A stretch of DNA of 33,094 nt from Sphaerochaetaceae bacterium (GCA_016938475.1 JAFGUP010000004.1:1-33094), one strand, 5' to 3'; shown: positions 24,243-31,804, counted from the stretch's first letter. Notes: a model not told the origin generated them from the letters alone. Numbers and translations are program-made.

Positions 24243-25264
24243 ACCTGTTTCTCCTTTCCTTCAAGATATCTGAAGGCTATCAGAATCGCTTCCACCATCG
24301 AGACAGCACTGGCGACATTCTTGCCTGCTATGTCAAATGCGGTTCCGTGGTCGACACTTGTACGGATGAACGGCAGATTCCAGGTGACACTGATCGTTCT
24401 CTCGAAATCCAACGTTTTCGAAGCAATATGTCCCTGATCATGGTACAGGCTCAATACAGCCTTGTACATGCCTATCTTTGCCTGGTGAAACACCGAATCA
24501 GCTCCGATCGGACCAACCACATGTATACCCTCTTTTCTTGCATCCATGACTGCAGGCTCTATATGTTCCATCTCTTCGGTACCGAACAGTCCGTGTTCTC
24601 CACCGTGAGGGTTGAGCGCTGCTACCGCAATGGGAAGCTCGTCGTTCAAAAAATGTTTTGAGGTGATGCTGTTCACCTCTCGAATACATGAGAGAACAGA
24701 TGATCGTGTGACAGCGTCACAGGCATCACGCAACGAAAGGTGACGGGTCATGAAAAAGATCGACAGACCTCGGGTCTCAAACATCGTAAGCGGGTGGGCA
24801 CTGCCGGTCATCTCCCCGAGAATCTCGGTGTGACCGATTGCTTTGATGCCCGCTGCCTTCAGTGCCTCCTTTTGTATACACGTTGTAGCAAGGGCATGAA
24901 CGATTCCCCGCTGTGCCAGTTCAACCGACATGCCGATTGCCCGGTAAGCCGCCTTCCCGCTGTTAGCAAGGATATCTCCGTACCTAAACACCTCAGGGTC
25001 GACCAGATCTTCACTGAAGAGGATCCGCGAAGCCCCACTATTCACCTCAGACTGGACCGAAAAGATGTCTGTCACGACCGAATCGAAGGGAAACGGGATT
25101 AAAAAGCGTTCACAAAACTGCCTGAACACCTTCTCATCGCCTGTTACGATGATACCTCTGTCTTTCAACTCATCATCGTGCAGTGCCTTGATGACGATCT
25201 CAGGACCGATCCCTGAAGGGTCACCCATAGGGACGGCAACATAGCTGCGAACCTCTTGTCTCAT
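24239..25264 (-). CDS. pdxA: 4-hydroxythreonine-4-phosphate dehydrogenase family protein
   Basis: 341 residues of the PdxA family (isocitrate-dehydrogenase-like fold). PdxA oxidises 4-phosphohydroxythreonine with NAD in pyridoxal phosphate synthesis; PdxA2 relatives act on 4-phospho-erythronate or threonate. MGDPSGIGPEI (13-23), GHTE (144-147), and metal-binding H175 (MTRHLSL), H220 (NPHGGE) and H275 (YHDQGH), plus TSVDHGTAFDIAGK (302-315), are intact. The usual GLIPLK after YHDQ is changed to GHIASK, so I hold the exact substrate open. The frame opens at 25300, but that lies in the promoter; AGAGAGG 5 bases before 25264 fixes the start. Confidence 0.87.
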   Translation of the reverse strand: MRQEVRSYVAVPMGDPSGIGPEIVIKALHDDELKDRGIIVTGDEKVFRQFCERFLIPFPFDSVVTDIFSVQSEVNSGASRILFSEDLVDPEVFRYGDILANSGKAAYRAIGMSVELAQRGIVHALATTCIQKEALKAAGIKAIGHTEILGEMTGSAHPLTMFETRGLSIFFMTRHLSLRDACDAVTRSSVLSCIREVNSITSKHFLNDELPIAVAALNPHGGEHGLFGTEEMEHIEPAVMDARKEGIHVVGPIGADSVFHQAKIGMYKAVLSLYHDQGHIASKTLDFERTISVTWNLPFIRTSVDHGTAFDIAGKNVASAVSMVEAILIAFRYLEGKEKQV

Positions 25265-25285
25265 ACCAACCTCTCTACTTGCAAG

Positions 25286-25315
25286 ACTATACCAAAGCAT
25301 TCACTCCCGAGGCAA
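25286..25315 (-). promoter_or_regulatory. Promoter of the pdxA-lipoprotein-cobO operon
   Basis: On the minus strand TTGCCT (complement 25310-25315), 18 bases and TATAGT (complement 25286-25291) form a reasonable sigma-70 promoter, with transcription starting about 15 bases before the pdxA ATG at 25264. Confidence 0.6.
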
Positions 25316-25470
25316 GCAGGAGTACGACCTTCAGATGCTTTCGTGTATGCTATACACCTTAGCATAGTTACCGAAAAAGGGGACACTGTATGATGAAAAT
25401 CTTATTGACAACTCAATTCTATCATCATACTGTTTACCTAGGATTAGAGATTCAACGGGGAGGAAATTCT

Positions 25471-25728
25471 ATGACATACCGTGATGATGAAGATTATGAA
25501 GAGGAATTCTTTGAAGATAACGATTCAGATGGATCGGAACAGATAGAAGATTACTTCGACCCCGATGAGTACCGGGAAGACGATGATTACGACGGGTTCG
25601 ATGACGAGAACGAGGATGACGATATAGATGATTTCTTCCTTGATGAGAGTGATGAGACCGAAGTCATCGATGAAGATGAGGACTTCTTCTTTGATGATGA
25701 TGAGGAAGATGACGATTTCGACTTCTAG
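25471..25728 (+). CDS. Very acidic small protein (59% Asp+Glu)
   Basis: 85 residues, of which 50 are Asp or Glu and only two (both Arg) are basic; there is no Lys, Cys or Trp. Aromatic residues (mostly Phe and Tyr) are interspersed. It has no recognisable domain and is probably disordered. GGGGAGGA (25457-25464) lies 6 bases before ATG 25471. The frame also opens 27 codons earlier at 25390, but that extension has a different, hydrophobic composition and no ribosome site. A strong terminator follows, so it is a single-gene unit. Possible roles seen for such proteins include DNA mimicry, divalent-cation buffering or chaperoning of basic proteins; none can be chosen from the sequence. Confidence 0.75.
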   Translation: MTYRDDEDYEEEFFEDNDSDGSEQIEDYFDPDEYREDDDYDGFDDENEDDDIDDFFLDESDETEVIDEDEDFFFDDDEEDDDFDF

Positions 25729-25758
25729 AAACTGTTTGTACTGTAGAACACCACTATG

Positions 25759-25788
25759 ATGCCTGATACAATGTCAGGCATTTTTTTT
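25759..25788 (+). terminator. Rho-independent terminator of the acidic protein gene
   Basis: TGCCTGA (25760-25766) pairs with TCAGGCA (25774-25780), extended by A25759-T25781, around a 7-base loop, and is followed by eight T (25781-25788). Confidence 0.93.
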
Positions 25789-26016
25789 GCATTTTTCTGA
25801 TACGTTCATTGTGTTAAATCAGTTGCTACCCGAAACGTTTAACCATATGCGCCACCGTTTCAGTTTTGCCATTCACCGCGACCTTCATCCATCCGTGTAA
25901 GATCTATCAGAGCACCTTCACCTACGAATGGAACTGAGTCAGTGCACAGTGGCGGACACAATACATGTACAATGGTATGCAGTGTCCCCTTCTGTTGAGC
26001 ATTCCAGCGAACAATA
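25789..26016. other. Gene-free stretch upstream of the tandem binding-protein genes
   Basis: No reading frame with a ribosome site is visible in this stretch on either strand, and no tRNA or insertion-sequence end. GGACAC (25954-25959) and GTGTCC (25982-25987) are inverted but could be chance. The operator pair and the promoter of the binding-protein operon begin immediately after. Confidence 0.5.
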
Positions 26017-26062
26017 GTTTCTATGTGTAGAAACATTTTCTCTTGTTTCTATTTACAGAAAC
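26017..26062. promoter_or_regulatory. Two copies of the palindrome GTTTCT-N6-AGAAAC
   Basis: GTTTCTATGTGTAGAAAC (26017-26034) and GTTTCTATTTACAGAAAC (26045-26062) have identical 6-base arms and 6-base centres and start 28 bases apart. The second contains the -35 box of the promoter below, so a bound dimer should repress. Two such matches so close together are unlikely by chance. The regulator is unknown. Confidence 0.75.
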
Positions 26063-26080
26063 ACCGCAATGCGATATAGT
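26052..26080 (+). promoter_or_regulatory. Promoter of the first binding-protein gene
   Basis: TTTACA (26052-26057), 17 bases and TATAGT (26075-26080). The predicted start at about 26087 leaves a leader of about 27 bases, too short for a T-box or riboswitch. Confidence 0.75.
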
Positions 26081-26113
26081 ACATCCATGACACGAAATCA
26101 GGGGAGAACACAC

Positions 26114-27103
26114 ATGAACAAGACAACAACACTACTTATTACAATTTTAATCACCCTCCTTGCCATGCCGCTGACGGCACAGGCCCACATGGAGACTCAG
26201 AATGAAGGCACTGTCAGGATCGGCATATCGAAGATAGTTGCCCACCCGGCACTTGATGCCATAGAACAAGGTATGAAGGACTATCTTGCAGAGCAGGGCT
26301 TCACGATCACCTACGACACCCAGAATGCCAATGGAGATATTTCCGCTGCTACCTCTATTGCTCAGAAATTCAAATCAGACAAAGTTGATCTCGCCGTCGG
26401 TATTGCAACTCCCACAGCACAGGCTCTTGCCAACGTCTTCGATGAGACTCCTGTTATCTTCGGCGGAGTGACCGATCCTCTCGAAGCAGGTCTCGTTCCC
26501 TCCTACGGACCGAATACGGGCAATGTCGGAGGCGCCAGTGACAAGAATCCCGTATATGAGCAGGTGAAGACCTTTGCTGAAATAACAGGAATCAGAAGTA
26601 TCGGCATCATCTATACCAGCGGTGAAGCAAACGGTGTTCAGCTCAAGGATATGGTACAGAATGCTGCTGAACAGCTCGGACTTTCCTTCCATGCCAGCGG
26701 CATCAGCAACTCGAGTGAAGTAAAATCAGCGGCCCTCGCGCTTGCACCTCGAGTGGATGGGTTCTATGTTGGAACTGACAATACGGTGGTTTCAGCAATC
26801 ACAGGCATCAGTGATGTAGCCTCACAGTACGGCATCCCGTTCTTTACCGCAGATCCCACCAGCGCAGAAGGACTTGATTACTTCATGGTGTGGGGTTTTG
26901 ATTATTACGTTCACGGGAGAAAGACCGGAGAGGCTGTTGCAGAGGTCCTCAGTGGTCGAAAGACAGCAGGAGAGGTCGGCACACTGTTCTCAACAGAACC
27001 CGACGAGTTTGAACTCTGGTTCAATCTGGATGTTGCAGAAAAACTCAACATAGACATTCCACAGGAATATCTGGACAGTGCGCTCGTACTCTACTCGGAA
27101 TAG
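26114..27103 (+). CDS. ABC transporter substrate-binding protein, TrpX-type (first copy)
   Basis: 329 residues of the PF04392/COG2984 family, whose characterised members include the tryptophan-binding TrpX of streptococci. The signal peptide ends LTAQA and has no lipobox, so the mature protein is periplasmic. VRIGISKIVAHPALDAIEQG opens the mature domain; GIATPTAQALANVF, TDNTVVSAI and WGFDYYVHGRKTGE follow. It is clearly paralogous to the next gene over its full length, but differs in the second-lobe loops that line the ligand cleft (GGASDKNPVYEQ, FTADPTSAEG), suggesting another ligand. GGGGAG precedes ATG 26114. The longer frame from 26069 runs through the promoter. Confidence 0.88.
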   Translation: MNKTTTLLITILITLLAMPLTAQAHMETQNEGTVRIGISKIVAHPALDAIEQGMKDYLAEQGFTITYDTQNANGDISAATSIAQKFKSDKVDLAVGIATPTAQALANVFDETPVIFGGVTDPLEAGLVPSYGPNTGNVGGASDKNPVYEQVKTFAEITGIRSIGIIYTSGEANGVQLKDMVQNAAEQLGLSFHASGISNSSEVKSAALALAPRVDGFYVGTDNTVVSAITGISDVASQYGIPFFTADPTSAEGLDYFMVWGFDYYVHGRKTGEAVAEVLSGRKTAGEVGTLFSTEPDEFELWFNLDVAEKLNIDIPQEYLDSALVLYSE

Positions 27104-27129
27104 AATCGAGAAAGTCGCGATATTGAATG

Positions 27130-27154
27130 AACGGTGCATGTTTATGCACCGTTT
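27130..27154 (+). terminator. Hairpin between the two binding-protein genes
   Basis: AACGGTGCAT (27130-27139) pairs with ATGCACCGTT (27144-27153) around a 4-base loop, 26 bases after the first gene's stop. Only T27152-T27154 follow directly. It probably attenuates transcription or protects the 3' end of the first message. Confidence 0.6.
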
Positions 27155-27166
27155 CGTATGTCCGTC

Positions 27167-27195
27167 TTTACAAGACAGCTCCTTCCCTCTATAGT
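27167..27195 (+). promoter_or_regulatory. Promoter of the second binding-protein gene
   Basis: TTTACA (27167-27172), 17 bases and TATAGT (27190-27195) use the same hexamers and spacing as the promoter of the first copy, but lack the GTTTCT/AGAAAC palindromes. The transporter genes can therefore be expressed independently of that operator. Confidence 0.7.
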
Positions 27196-27233
27196 TATTG
27201 AACGTAGACAACGCAATTTCACAGGAGTTCATC

Positions 27234-28235
27234 ATGAAAAAAACAATTCTCATCACCGTGCTTGCACTTTTCCTCATTACCACCACAGCTTTTGCTCAGG
27301 GGCAACAGGAATCATCATCGTCTGTGACAAAGATAGGTATCAGTAAGTTCCTTTCCCACCCTGCTCTCGATGCAACTGAACAGGGGATTCAGGATTATCT
27401 TTCCCAGAATGGATATGAGGTCACCTACGATTTTCAGAATGCGAACGCCGAAGTCTCCGCGGCAGCTCAGATAGCACAGAAGTTCAAGAGTGACAGGGTA
27501 GATATCGCCGTTGGTATCGCCACTCCGAATGCACAGGCACTGGCGAACGTTTTCAGCGATATTCCTGTCGTCTTCTCGGCGGTCACCGATCCTGTTGATG
27601 CGGGACTCGTTCCTACCTATGAACCAGGGTACTCGGTGAATGTTACCGGAGTTTCTGACATGAACCCCGTGGAAGCTCAGATTGCTCTCCTTGTCGACCT
27701 GACCGGTGCTGAGACTGTTGGGAATATCTATGCAAGCGGAGAAGCGAATGGGGTACTGCTCATGGAAAGTGCAAAGGCTGCATGTGAGAAACTCGGGGTA
27801 GATTTTATTCCTGCTGCAGTGAGCAACACCAGTGAAGTCATGCAGGCGGCTCAGTCCATAGCAGGACGGATTGATGCAATGTACATTGCTACCGATAACA
27901 CGGTCATCAGTGCACTGCCCTCTATTGATGATGTGTGTTCGAAGGCTGGTGTAGCTTTGATGGCCGCAGACCCTTCCGGGGTAGACGGGCTTAACTTCCT
28001 TGTGGCTATGGGGTTTGACTATTACAAGATCGGTATCGCGACCGGACGGGTGATAGCAGATGTCATCGACGGGAAGACTCCCGGAGAAATCGGCACGGTG
28101 TTCCTTGCTGAACCGAGTGACTTTGAACTCTGGCTGAACAAGGATGCTGCTGCTGACCTGGGTCTCACGATCCCTCAGTCGCTCATCGATGAAGCGGCCG
28201 TCTATTATGAAAACGGTCAGAAGATTGAAAACTAG
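27234..28235 (+). CDS. ABC transporter substrate-binding protein, TrpX-type (second copy)
   Basis: 333 residues, same family as the preceding gene. The signal peptide MKKTILITVLALFLI...AFA has no lipobox. VTKIGISKFLSHPALDATEQ, the QKFKSDRVDIAVGIATPNAQ stretch and MGFDYYKIGIATGRVIADVI align directly with the first copy. The cleft loops differ (GVSDMNPVEAQ, MAADPSGVDG). AGGAG (27223-27227) is 6 bases before ATG 27234. It is followed at 20 bases by the permease gene, so this copy is the resident partner of the importer and the first is a second specificity module or a duplicate. Confidence 0.9.
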   Translation: MKKTILITVLALFLITTTAFAQGQQESSSSVTKIGISKFLSHPALDATEQGIQDYLSQNGYEVTYDFQNANAEVSAAAQIAQKFKSDRVDIAVGIATPNAQALANVFSDIPVVFSAVTDPVDAGLVPTYEPGYSVNVTGVSDMNPVEAQIALLVDLTGAETVGNIYASGEANGVLLMESAKAACEKLGVDFIPAAVSNTSEVMQAAQSIAGRIDAMYIATDNTVISALPSIDDVCSKAGVALMAADPSGVDGLNFLVAMGFDYYKIGIATGRVIADVIDGKTPGEIGTVFLAEPSDFELWLNKDAAADLGLTIPQSLIDEAAVYYENGQKIEN

Positions 28236-28255
28236 ACAGATAGGTAACGAACTAC

Positions 28256-29212
28256 ATGATTGAAGGTATTTTTGTTGATGGATTGATCTTTTCCATCATG
28301 GTACTGGGTGTACTCATCACCTACAGAATTCTTGACTTCCCTGATCTGACGACAGACGGCTCCTTTGCAACAGGAGCCGCTGTTGCGACTATTTCGATAG
28401 TGAACGGGTTAGGTCTGTTCCCGGCTATCCTGCTTGCCACCCTTGCGGGTGCGGCTGCGGGGATAGTGACAGCAACGATCCATAACCATCTCAAAGTCCC
28501 CGGTCTCCTTGCCGGTATTCTCACCATGACTATGCTGTACTCTGTCAACATCAGAATCCTTGGCGGAAGGGCGAATGTTCCTCTGCTCAGGATAGAAACA
28601 TTGTACTCCAGAATGCCTGAACAGTTTTCCTTCCTCTCTGAACCATGGGCCCTCCTGGTGGGAACGCTCATCATCGTCATCATCGTCAAGTTGATCCTTG
28701 ATCTGTTCTTCAGGACAGACCTTGGAATTTCTATCGGTGCTTTAGGAAGCAATGAACAGATGATCGTATCGATGGGAATCAATCCTCGAGTTCTCAAGGT
28801 GATAGGCATTGCAGTGTCAAATGGACTGATAGCACTTTCAGGTGGACTGCTGGCTCAATATCAAGGATTCGCAGATGCGAACCTCGGTGTGGGCATGGTC
28901 GTCCAGGGCCTTGCTGCCATCATGATCGGTGAGTTCCTCTTCAACACCAACAAGATCTTCCTGATTTCCCTGCGGGTGATATTCGGAGCGATCATCTATA
29001 AGGGACTGATGTTCTTCGGCCGATACTATGGATACTATATCAATCTCACTCCGAGTGATCTTAAACTCCTCACCGGCATCCTTGTTATCGTATCTCTGGT
29101 GATTGCCAAGACGCGCAATGCGGCAAGCAGCGCAGATGCCCGCAAGAAGGCGATAAAGAAGAATCTGGCTTTGAGGGAACATGAAGAGAAGAAGGAGATA
29201 GAACATGCTTAA
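28256..29212 (+). CDS. ABC transporter permease, TrpY-type
   Basis: 318 residues with about eight membrane helices and a charged cytosolic tail (REHEEKKEIEHA). It belongs to the branched-chain-amino-acid-type permease fold used by the uncharacterised COG4120 importers, of which TrpY is one. DFPDLTTDGSFATGAAV near the N-terminus and ALGSNEQMIVSMGINPRVLK (an ATPase-docking loop) are typical. A single permease gene implies a homodimeric channel. It overlaps the ATPase start by 8 bases. Confidence 0.9.
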   Translation: MIEGIFVDGLIFSIMVLGVLITYRILDFPDLTTDGSFATGAAVATISIVNGLGLFPAILLATLAGAAAGIVTATIHNHLKVPGLLAGILTMTMLYSVNIRILGGRANVPLLRIETLYSRMPEQFSFLSEPWALLVGTLIIVIIVKLILDLFFRTDLGISIGALGSNEQMIVSMGINPRVLKVIGIAVSNGLIALSGGLLAQYQGFADANLGVGMVVQGLAAIMIGEFLFNTNKIFLISLRVIFGAIIYKGLMFFGRYYGYYINLTPSDLKLLTGILVIVSLVIAKTRNAASSADARKKAIKKNLALREHEEKKEIEHA

Positions 29213-29996
29213 GATAGAACAGGTATCGAAAGTGTTCTACCCGGGAACGGTGAATGAGAAGAGAGCTCTTGACTATGTGAACCTTGAGGTGTCCGATGGA
29301 GACTTTGTAACCGTAGTTGGATCCAACGGTTCAGGCAAATCGACTCTCTTTAATCTGATAGGAGGAACATTCCCTGTCACAGGAGGCAAGATCCTCCTCA
29401 ACGGTACTGATGTTACCGGCAAGCCTGAGTACAAGCGGGCATTCACCATCGGACGGATCTTCCAGGATCCCACCGTGGGTACAGCGGCCGCGATGAGTAT
29501 CGAAGACAACATGATCACAGCGTATAAGAAAGGGATGAAAGGGCTGAAGATCAGTCTGAATCATGTGAAGCGCGAGATGTTCAAGAATGAGCTCAAGCAG
29601 CTGTCCATGGGCCTTGAAGAACGTCTGAAGGATAATGTCGGACTGCTCAGCGGAGGCCAGCGTCAGGCACTCACCCTGCTTATGACAGTATTGAGCAGAC
29701 CAAAACTCCTCCTTCTTGATGAACACACGGCTGCTCTCGACCCGAGAAATGCCCAGATCGTCATGGATCTGACGACTCAGTTTATTAAGAAGTACCAACT
29801 CAGTGCACTGATGGTTACCCATAACATGCAGCACGCCATACAGTACGGCAACCGGCTGATCATGATGGATGAGGGAAATATTATTCTCGATCTGAAAGAG
29901 GAAGAGAAAAAGAACCTGACAGTCCCGAAACTTGTAGAGATGTTCAAGTCGATCAAGAACAAGGAGTATTCTTCGGATGAGGATCTTCTTTCCTGA
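29205..29996 (+). CDS. ABC transporter ATP-binding protein, TrpZ-type
   Basis: 263 residues, complete nucleotide-binding domain of COG1101. Walker A GSNGSGKST (39-47), Q-loop RIFQDPTVG (84-92), signature LSGGQRQ (148-154), Walker B LLLLDE (168-173) and switch H206 in VTHN are all intact. It powers the permease encoded just upstream. The acidic tail (SSDEDLLS) is unremarkable. The transcript can run on into the structured region beyond and end at the terminator at 30197-30228. Confidence 0.93.
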   Translation: MLKIEQVSKVFYPGTVNEKRALDYVNLEVSDGDFVTVVGSNGSGKSTLFNLIGGTFPVTGGKILLNGTDVTGKPEYKRAFTIGRIFQDPTVGTAAAMSIEDNMITAYKKGMKGLKISLNHVKREMFKNELKQLSMGLEERLKDNVGLLSGGQRQALTLLMTVLSRPKLLLLDEHTAALDPRNAQIVMDLTTQFIKKYQLSALMVTHNMQHAIQYGNRLIMMDEGNIILDLKEEEKKNLTVPKLVEMFKSIKNKEYSSDEDLLS

Positions 29997-30006
29997 CATC
30001 ATCTGA

Positions 30007-30193
30007 TCACACGCATCTCAGAGGCTTTACTAACTTGCTGTGTGAGTCTATCCTGCACCCCTCAACGGATTGAGGGAGGATGAGCTGCTGATATGTTCAT
30101 TGAGGAGAGGCCGTTGATGATGGGTGCAGACAATGGTGAAACACTGATGGCCCCAAGACACAAAGGTTTCAGGTGCTACCCTAAACCTTTGTG
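30007..30193 (+). ncRNA. Candidate structured RNA: four stems between the ATPase gene and rsfS
   Basis: Four foldable elements lie in about 190 bases without a gene. TCACACGCA (30007-30015) pairs with TGC-T-GTGTGA (30036-30045). CTGCACCC (30053-30060) pairs with GGGTGCAG (30122-30129), and inside it TCAACGG (30062-30068) pairs with CCGTTGA (30111-30117). CACAAAGGTTT (30159-30169) pairs perfectly with AAACCTTTGTG (30183-30193), with an inner GGT/ACC step. A terminator follows at 30197. I do not recognise it as tmRNA, SRP RNA, RNase P RNA, 6S RNA or a known riboswitch. A possible internal promoter is TTTACT (30026-30031), 17 bases, TATCCT (30049-30054). Strand is not certain, because stems fold on both; the terminator's T run favours plus. 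Confidence 0.45.
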
Positions 30194-30196
30194 CAT

Positions 30197-30228
30197 CTGA
30201 CAGGCAGAAATCAGCTGTCAGGCTTTTT
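30197..30228 (+). terminator. Rho-independent terminator overlapping the rsfS stop codon
   Basis: CTGACAG (30197-30203) pairs with CTGTCAG (30215-30221) around an 11-base loop; GC and five T (30224-30228) follow on the plus strand. It would end the transporter transcript or the candidate RNA. The convergent rsfS stop codon (30218-30220) lies inside the stem. Confidence 0.65.
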
Positions 30229-30589
30229 CAAGCTTATCGAGGAATTCAACCTTTTCCGCTGTCGACCACAGTTTCTCAAGATTATAGAACTCTCTCAGAT
30301 CACGTCCCATCAAATGGATGACGATGTCTCCGCAGTCAATCAGTTCCCAGCCATCATCACCAACCTGTTTATGACGATTGATGACGTGAACACCTTTCTC
30401 ATTCAGTACATCCCACAGCTCACGAGCAAGACCTCTGAGGTGTCCAAGTGAGTTCACTGTCGAGATGATGAAGGCATCAGCCCATCCACTTACTTCACTC
30501 ACATCCAGGACGACGGTATCTTCTCCCTTATGGTCTGTAATAAACCGTGCAATCTCCTGTATGATCTCTTGCCGTTCTTTCTCTATCAT
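30218..30589 (-). CDS. rsfS: Ribosomal silencing factor RsfS
   Basis: 123 residues of the Iojap/DUF143 family. RsfS binds protein L14 on the large ribosomal subunit and blocks subunit joining when nutrients are short. VVLDVSEVSGWADAFIISTV (26-45), the GDDGWELIDCGDIVIHLM stretch and REFYNLEKLW match the family from end to end. The start overlaps the preceding lipoprotein stop by ATGA. It sits at the end of the obg-nadD-yqeK group, as in many bacteria. Confidence 0.95.
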   Translation of the reverse strand: MIEKERQEIIQEIARFITDHKGEDTVVLDVSEVSGWADAFIISTVNSLGHLRGLARELWDVLNEKGVHVINRHKQVGDDGWELIDCGDIVIHLMGRDLREFYNLEKLWSTAEKVEFLDKLEKA

Positions 30590-31209
30590 CTATCAGTGCT
30601 CCTTAGCTCTATCTCTTGACGTGCACGTTTCAGCCACTCCCTGATGTTCCGCTCCAGGAGAGCGCTCTGGCCCCTTCCCGTAAAGAAAGTTTCCATCTGA
30701 TACACCCTCAGAACATACCGTGATTCCCTCATGAAACGCAAGAGGTCTTTCACCTCACCCGCTCTTTCTCCCTCTACGGAAAACCCCTTTACAGCAGAGA
30801 ACAGAGTGAGTTCCTCTGCGCTTTTCAGCACGTTAAGTCTTTCAGCAACTGAAAGAGGGTCTGAAAGGCCTATACCTTCCACAGTCTCTCCCGACAGAGA
30901 GAAGAGCATCTTCCACTGGTCAGGAGAAGCTGTAATCTGGATATCCGGCTCTACACCGCTCAACCTGCTCAGAGCATCAAAGACATCTGAGTGAATACCT
31001 TCTCTCATAAGGGTTCCTCGATAAGAGGCAAGAGCCTCATTCGGCATCACTGCAACGAGGATATATTCCTTCTGCTGATCGATAAGGACTATCGATGCAT
31101 TTTGGTCGCTGAGTACGAACAGCTGAGTTGAATCAATCTCTTCGGTGCAGCCGGATAACATCATGGTGATACACAGGATTACACACAGAAAACCGCCGGT
31201 CACACGCAT
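30586..31209 (-). CDS. Uncharacterised lipoprotein between yqeK and rsfS
   Basis: 207 residues, family not recognised. The signal peptide MRVTGGFLCVILCITMMLSGC has a lipobox at Cys21. The mature part begins TEEIDSTQLFVLSDQNASIV and has alternating hydrophobic strands, then an Arg/Glu-rich C-terminal helix (RNIREWLKRARQEIELR). In many bacteria a LytR-CpsA-Psr protein is encoded at this position; the hallmarks of that family are not seen here. The frame opens at 31320 inside yqeK, but CAGGTG 6 bases before ATG 31209 and the signal peptide fix the start. Confidence 0.78.
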   Translation of the reverse strand: MRVTGGFLCVILCITMMLSGCTEEIDSTQLFVLSDQNASIVLIDQQKEYILVAVMPNEALASYRGTLMREGIHSDVFDALSRLSGVEPDIQITASPDQWKMLFSLSGETVEGIGLSDPLSVAERLNVLKSAEELTLFSAVKGFSVEGERAGEVKDLLRFMRESRYVLRVYQMETFFTGRGQSALLERNIREWLKRARQEIELRSTDR

Positions 31210-31213
31210 GCTA

Positions 31214-31804
31214 TCACCTGAAACGCCCGCCCTGAATGATATAGCGATAGGTGTTGAACGTAGTTTCAGCAACATCACGTCTTTTCTTCTCTGAATGTTC
31301 GAAGTGATCTTCAAGAACACGTTTCACCAGATGCTCCAGACGTTTCGCATCAAGGAGAGATTTAACCTTCTTGTGTGTCATATACGTCCGTTCAAGCTCC
31401 ATGTAGTCTGCACAGTAGAGTACTGCACCCATCATTCCCATATCGGGAGAAGCCAGGGTATGCCATCTGATAGCGGTCACGATGGCACTGTCACTGAGAC
31501 ACGCATGGAAACCGGCATGATGGGCAGCCACGGGTGCATGAAGAAGACTGGGCCATTGCTGTTCTTCAGGTGTGAGGGGAATCGAGATCTCCTGAGTGTG
31601 CAAAAGAAGCTTCCTGATTGACACTTCACGATACATGTCATGGTAGAGAGCCGCAAGTTCTATCCGTGTTCGCTCGGACTCCTCAAGCAGACCGTAATGT
31701 TCGCAGATGTGAACAGCCATGGAGGCACAGCTCTTCGAGTGGGCATATCGCTTCTTCGATAGATTCTTTCTTCCCTGGGATTTAACCTTCTTTATACAGT
31801 TCAT
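31214..31804 (-). CDS. yqeK: HD-domain hydrolase YqeK
   Basis: 196 residues of the YqeK family, which symmetrically hydrolyses diadenosine tetraphosphate (Ap4A) to ADP. RYAHS (H22), ALYHDMYRE (H55-D56), LLHAPVAAHHA, IRWHT and YCADYMEL form the HD metal site. The longest frame starts at 31846, deep in nadD. Starting at ATG 31804 leaves 17 residues before SKKRYAHS, about as in relatives. No ribosome site is evident there, and the first 23 bases overlap the end of nadD, which suggests coupling; the exact start is uncertain. Confidence 0.9.
   Translation of the reverse strand: MNCIKKVKSQGRKNLSKKRYAHSKSCASMAVHICEHYGLLEESERTRIELAALYHDMYREVSIRKLLLHTQEISIPLTPEEQQWPSLLHAPVAAHHAGFHACLSDSAIVTAIRWHTLASPDMGMMGAVLYCADYMELERTYMTHKKVKSLLDAKRLEHLVKRVLEDHFEHSEKKRRDVAETTFNTYRYIIQGGRFR

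Noticed and set aside
25379-25989. GGGGACACTG (25379-25388) inverted at 25980-25989 as ends of a mobile element around the acidic gene
   Set aside because: Inverted 10-mers within 1 kb are expected many times by chance in a window this size, and no target duplication or transposase is seen.
26087-26113. T-box leader for the TrpX-type importer
   Set aside because: The predicted leader is about 27 bases, far too short, and no T-box sequence is present.
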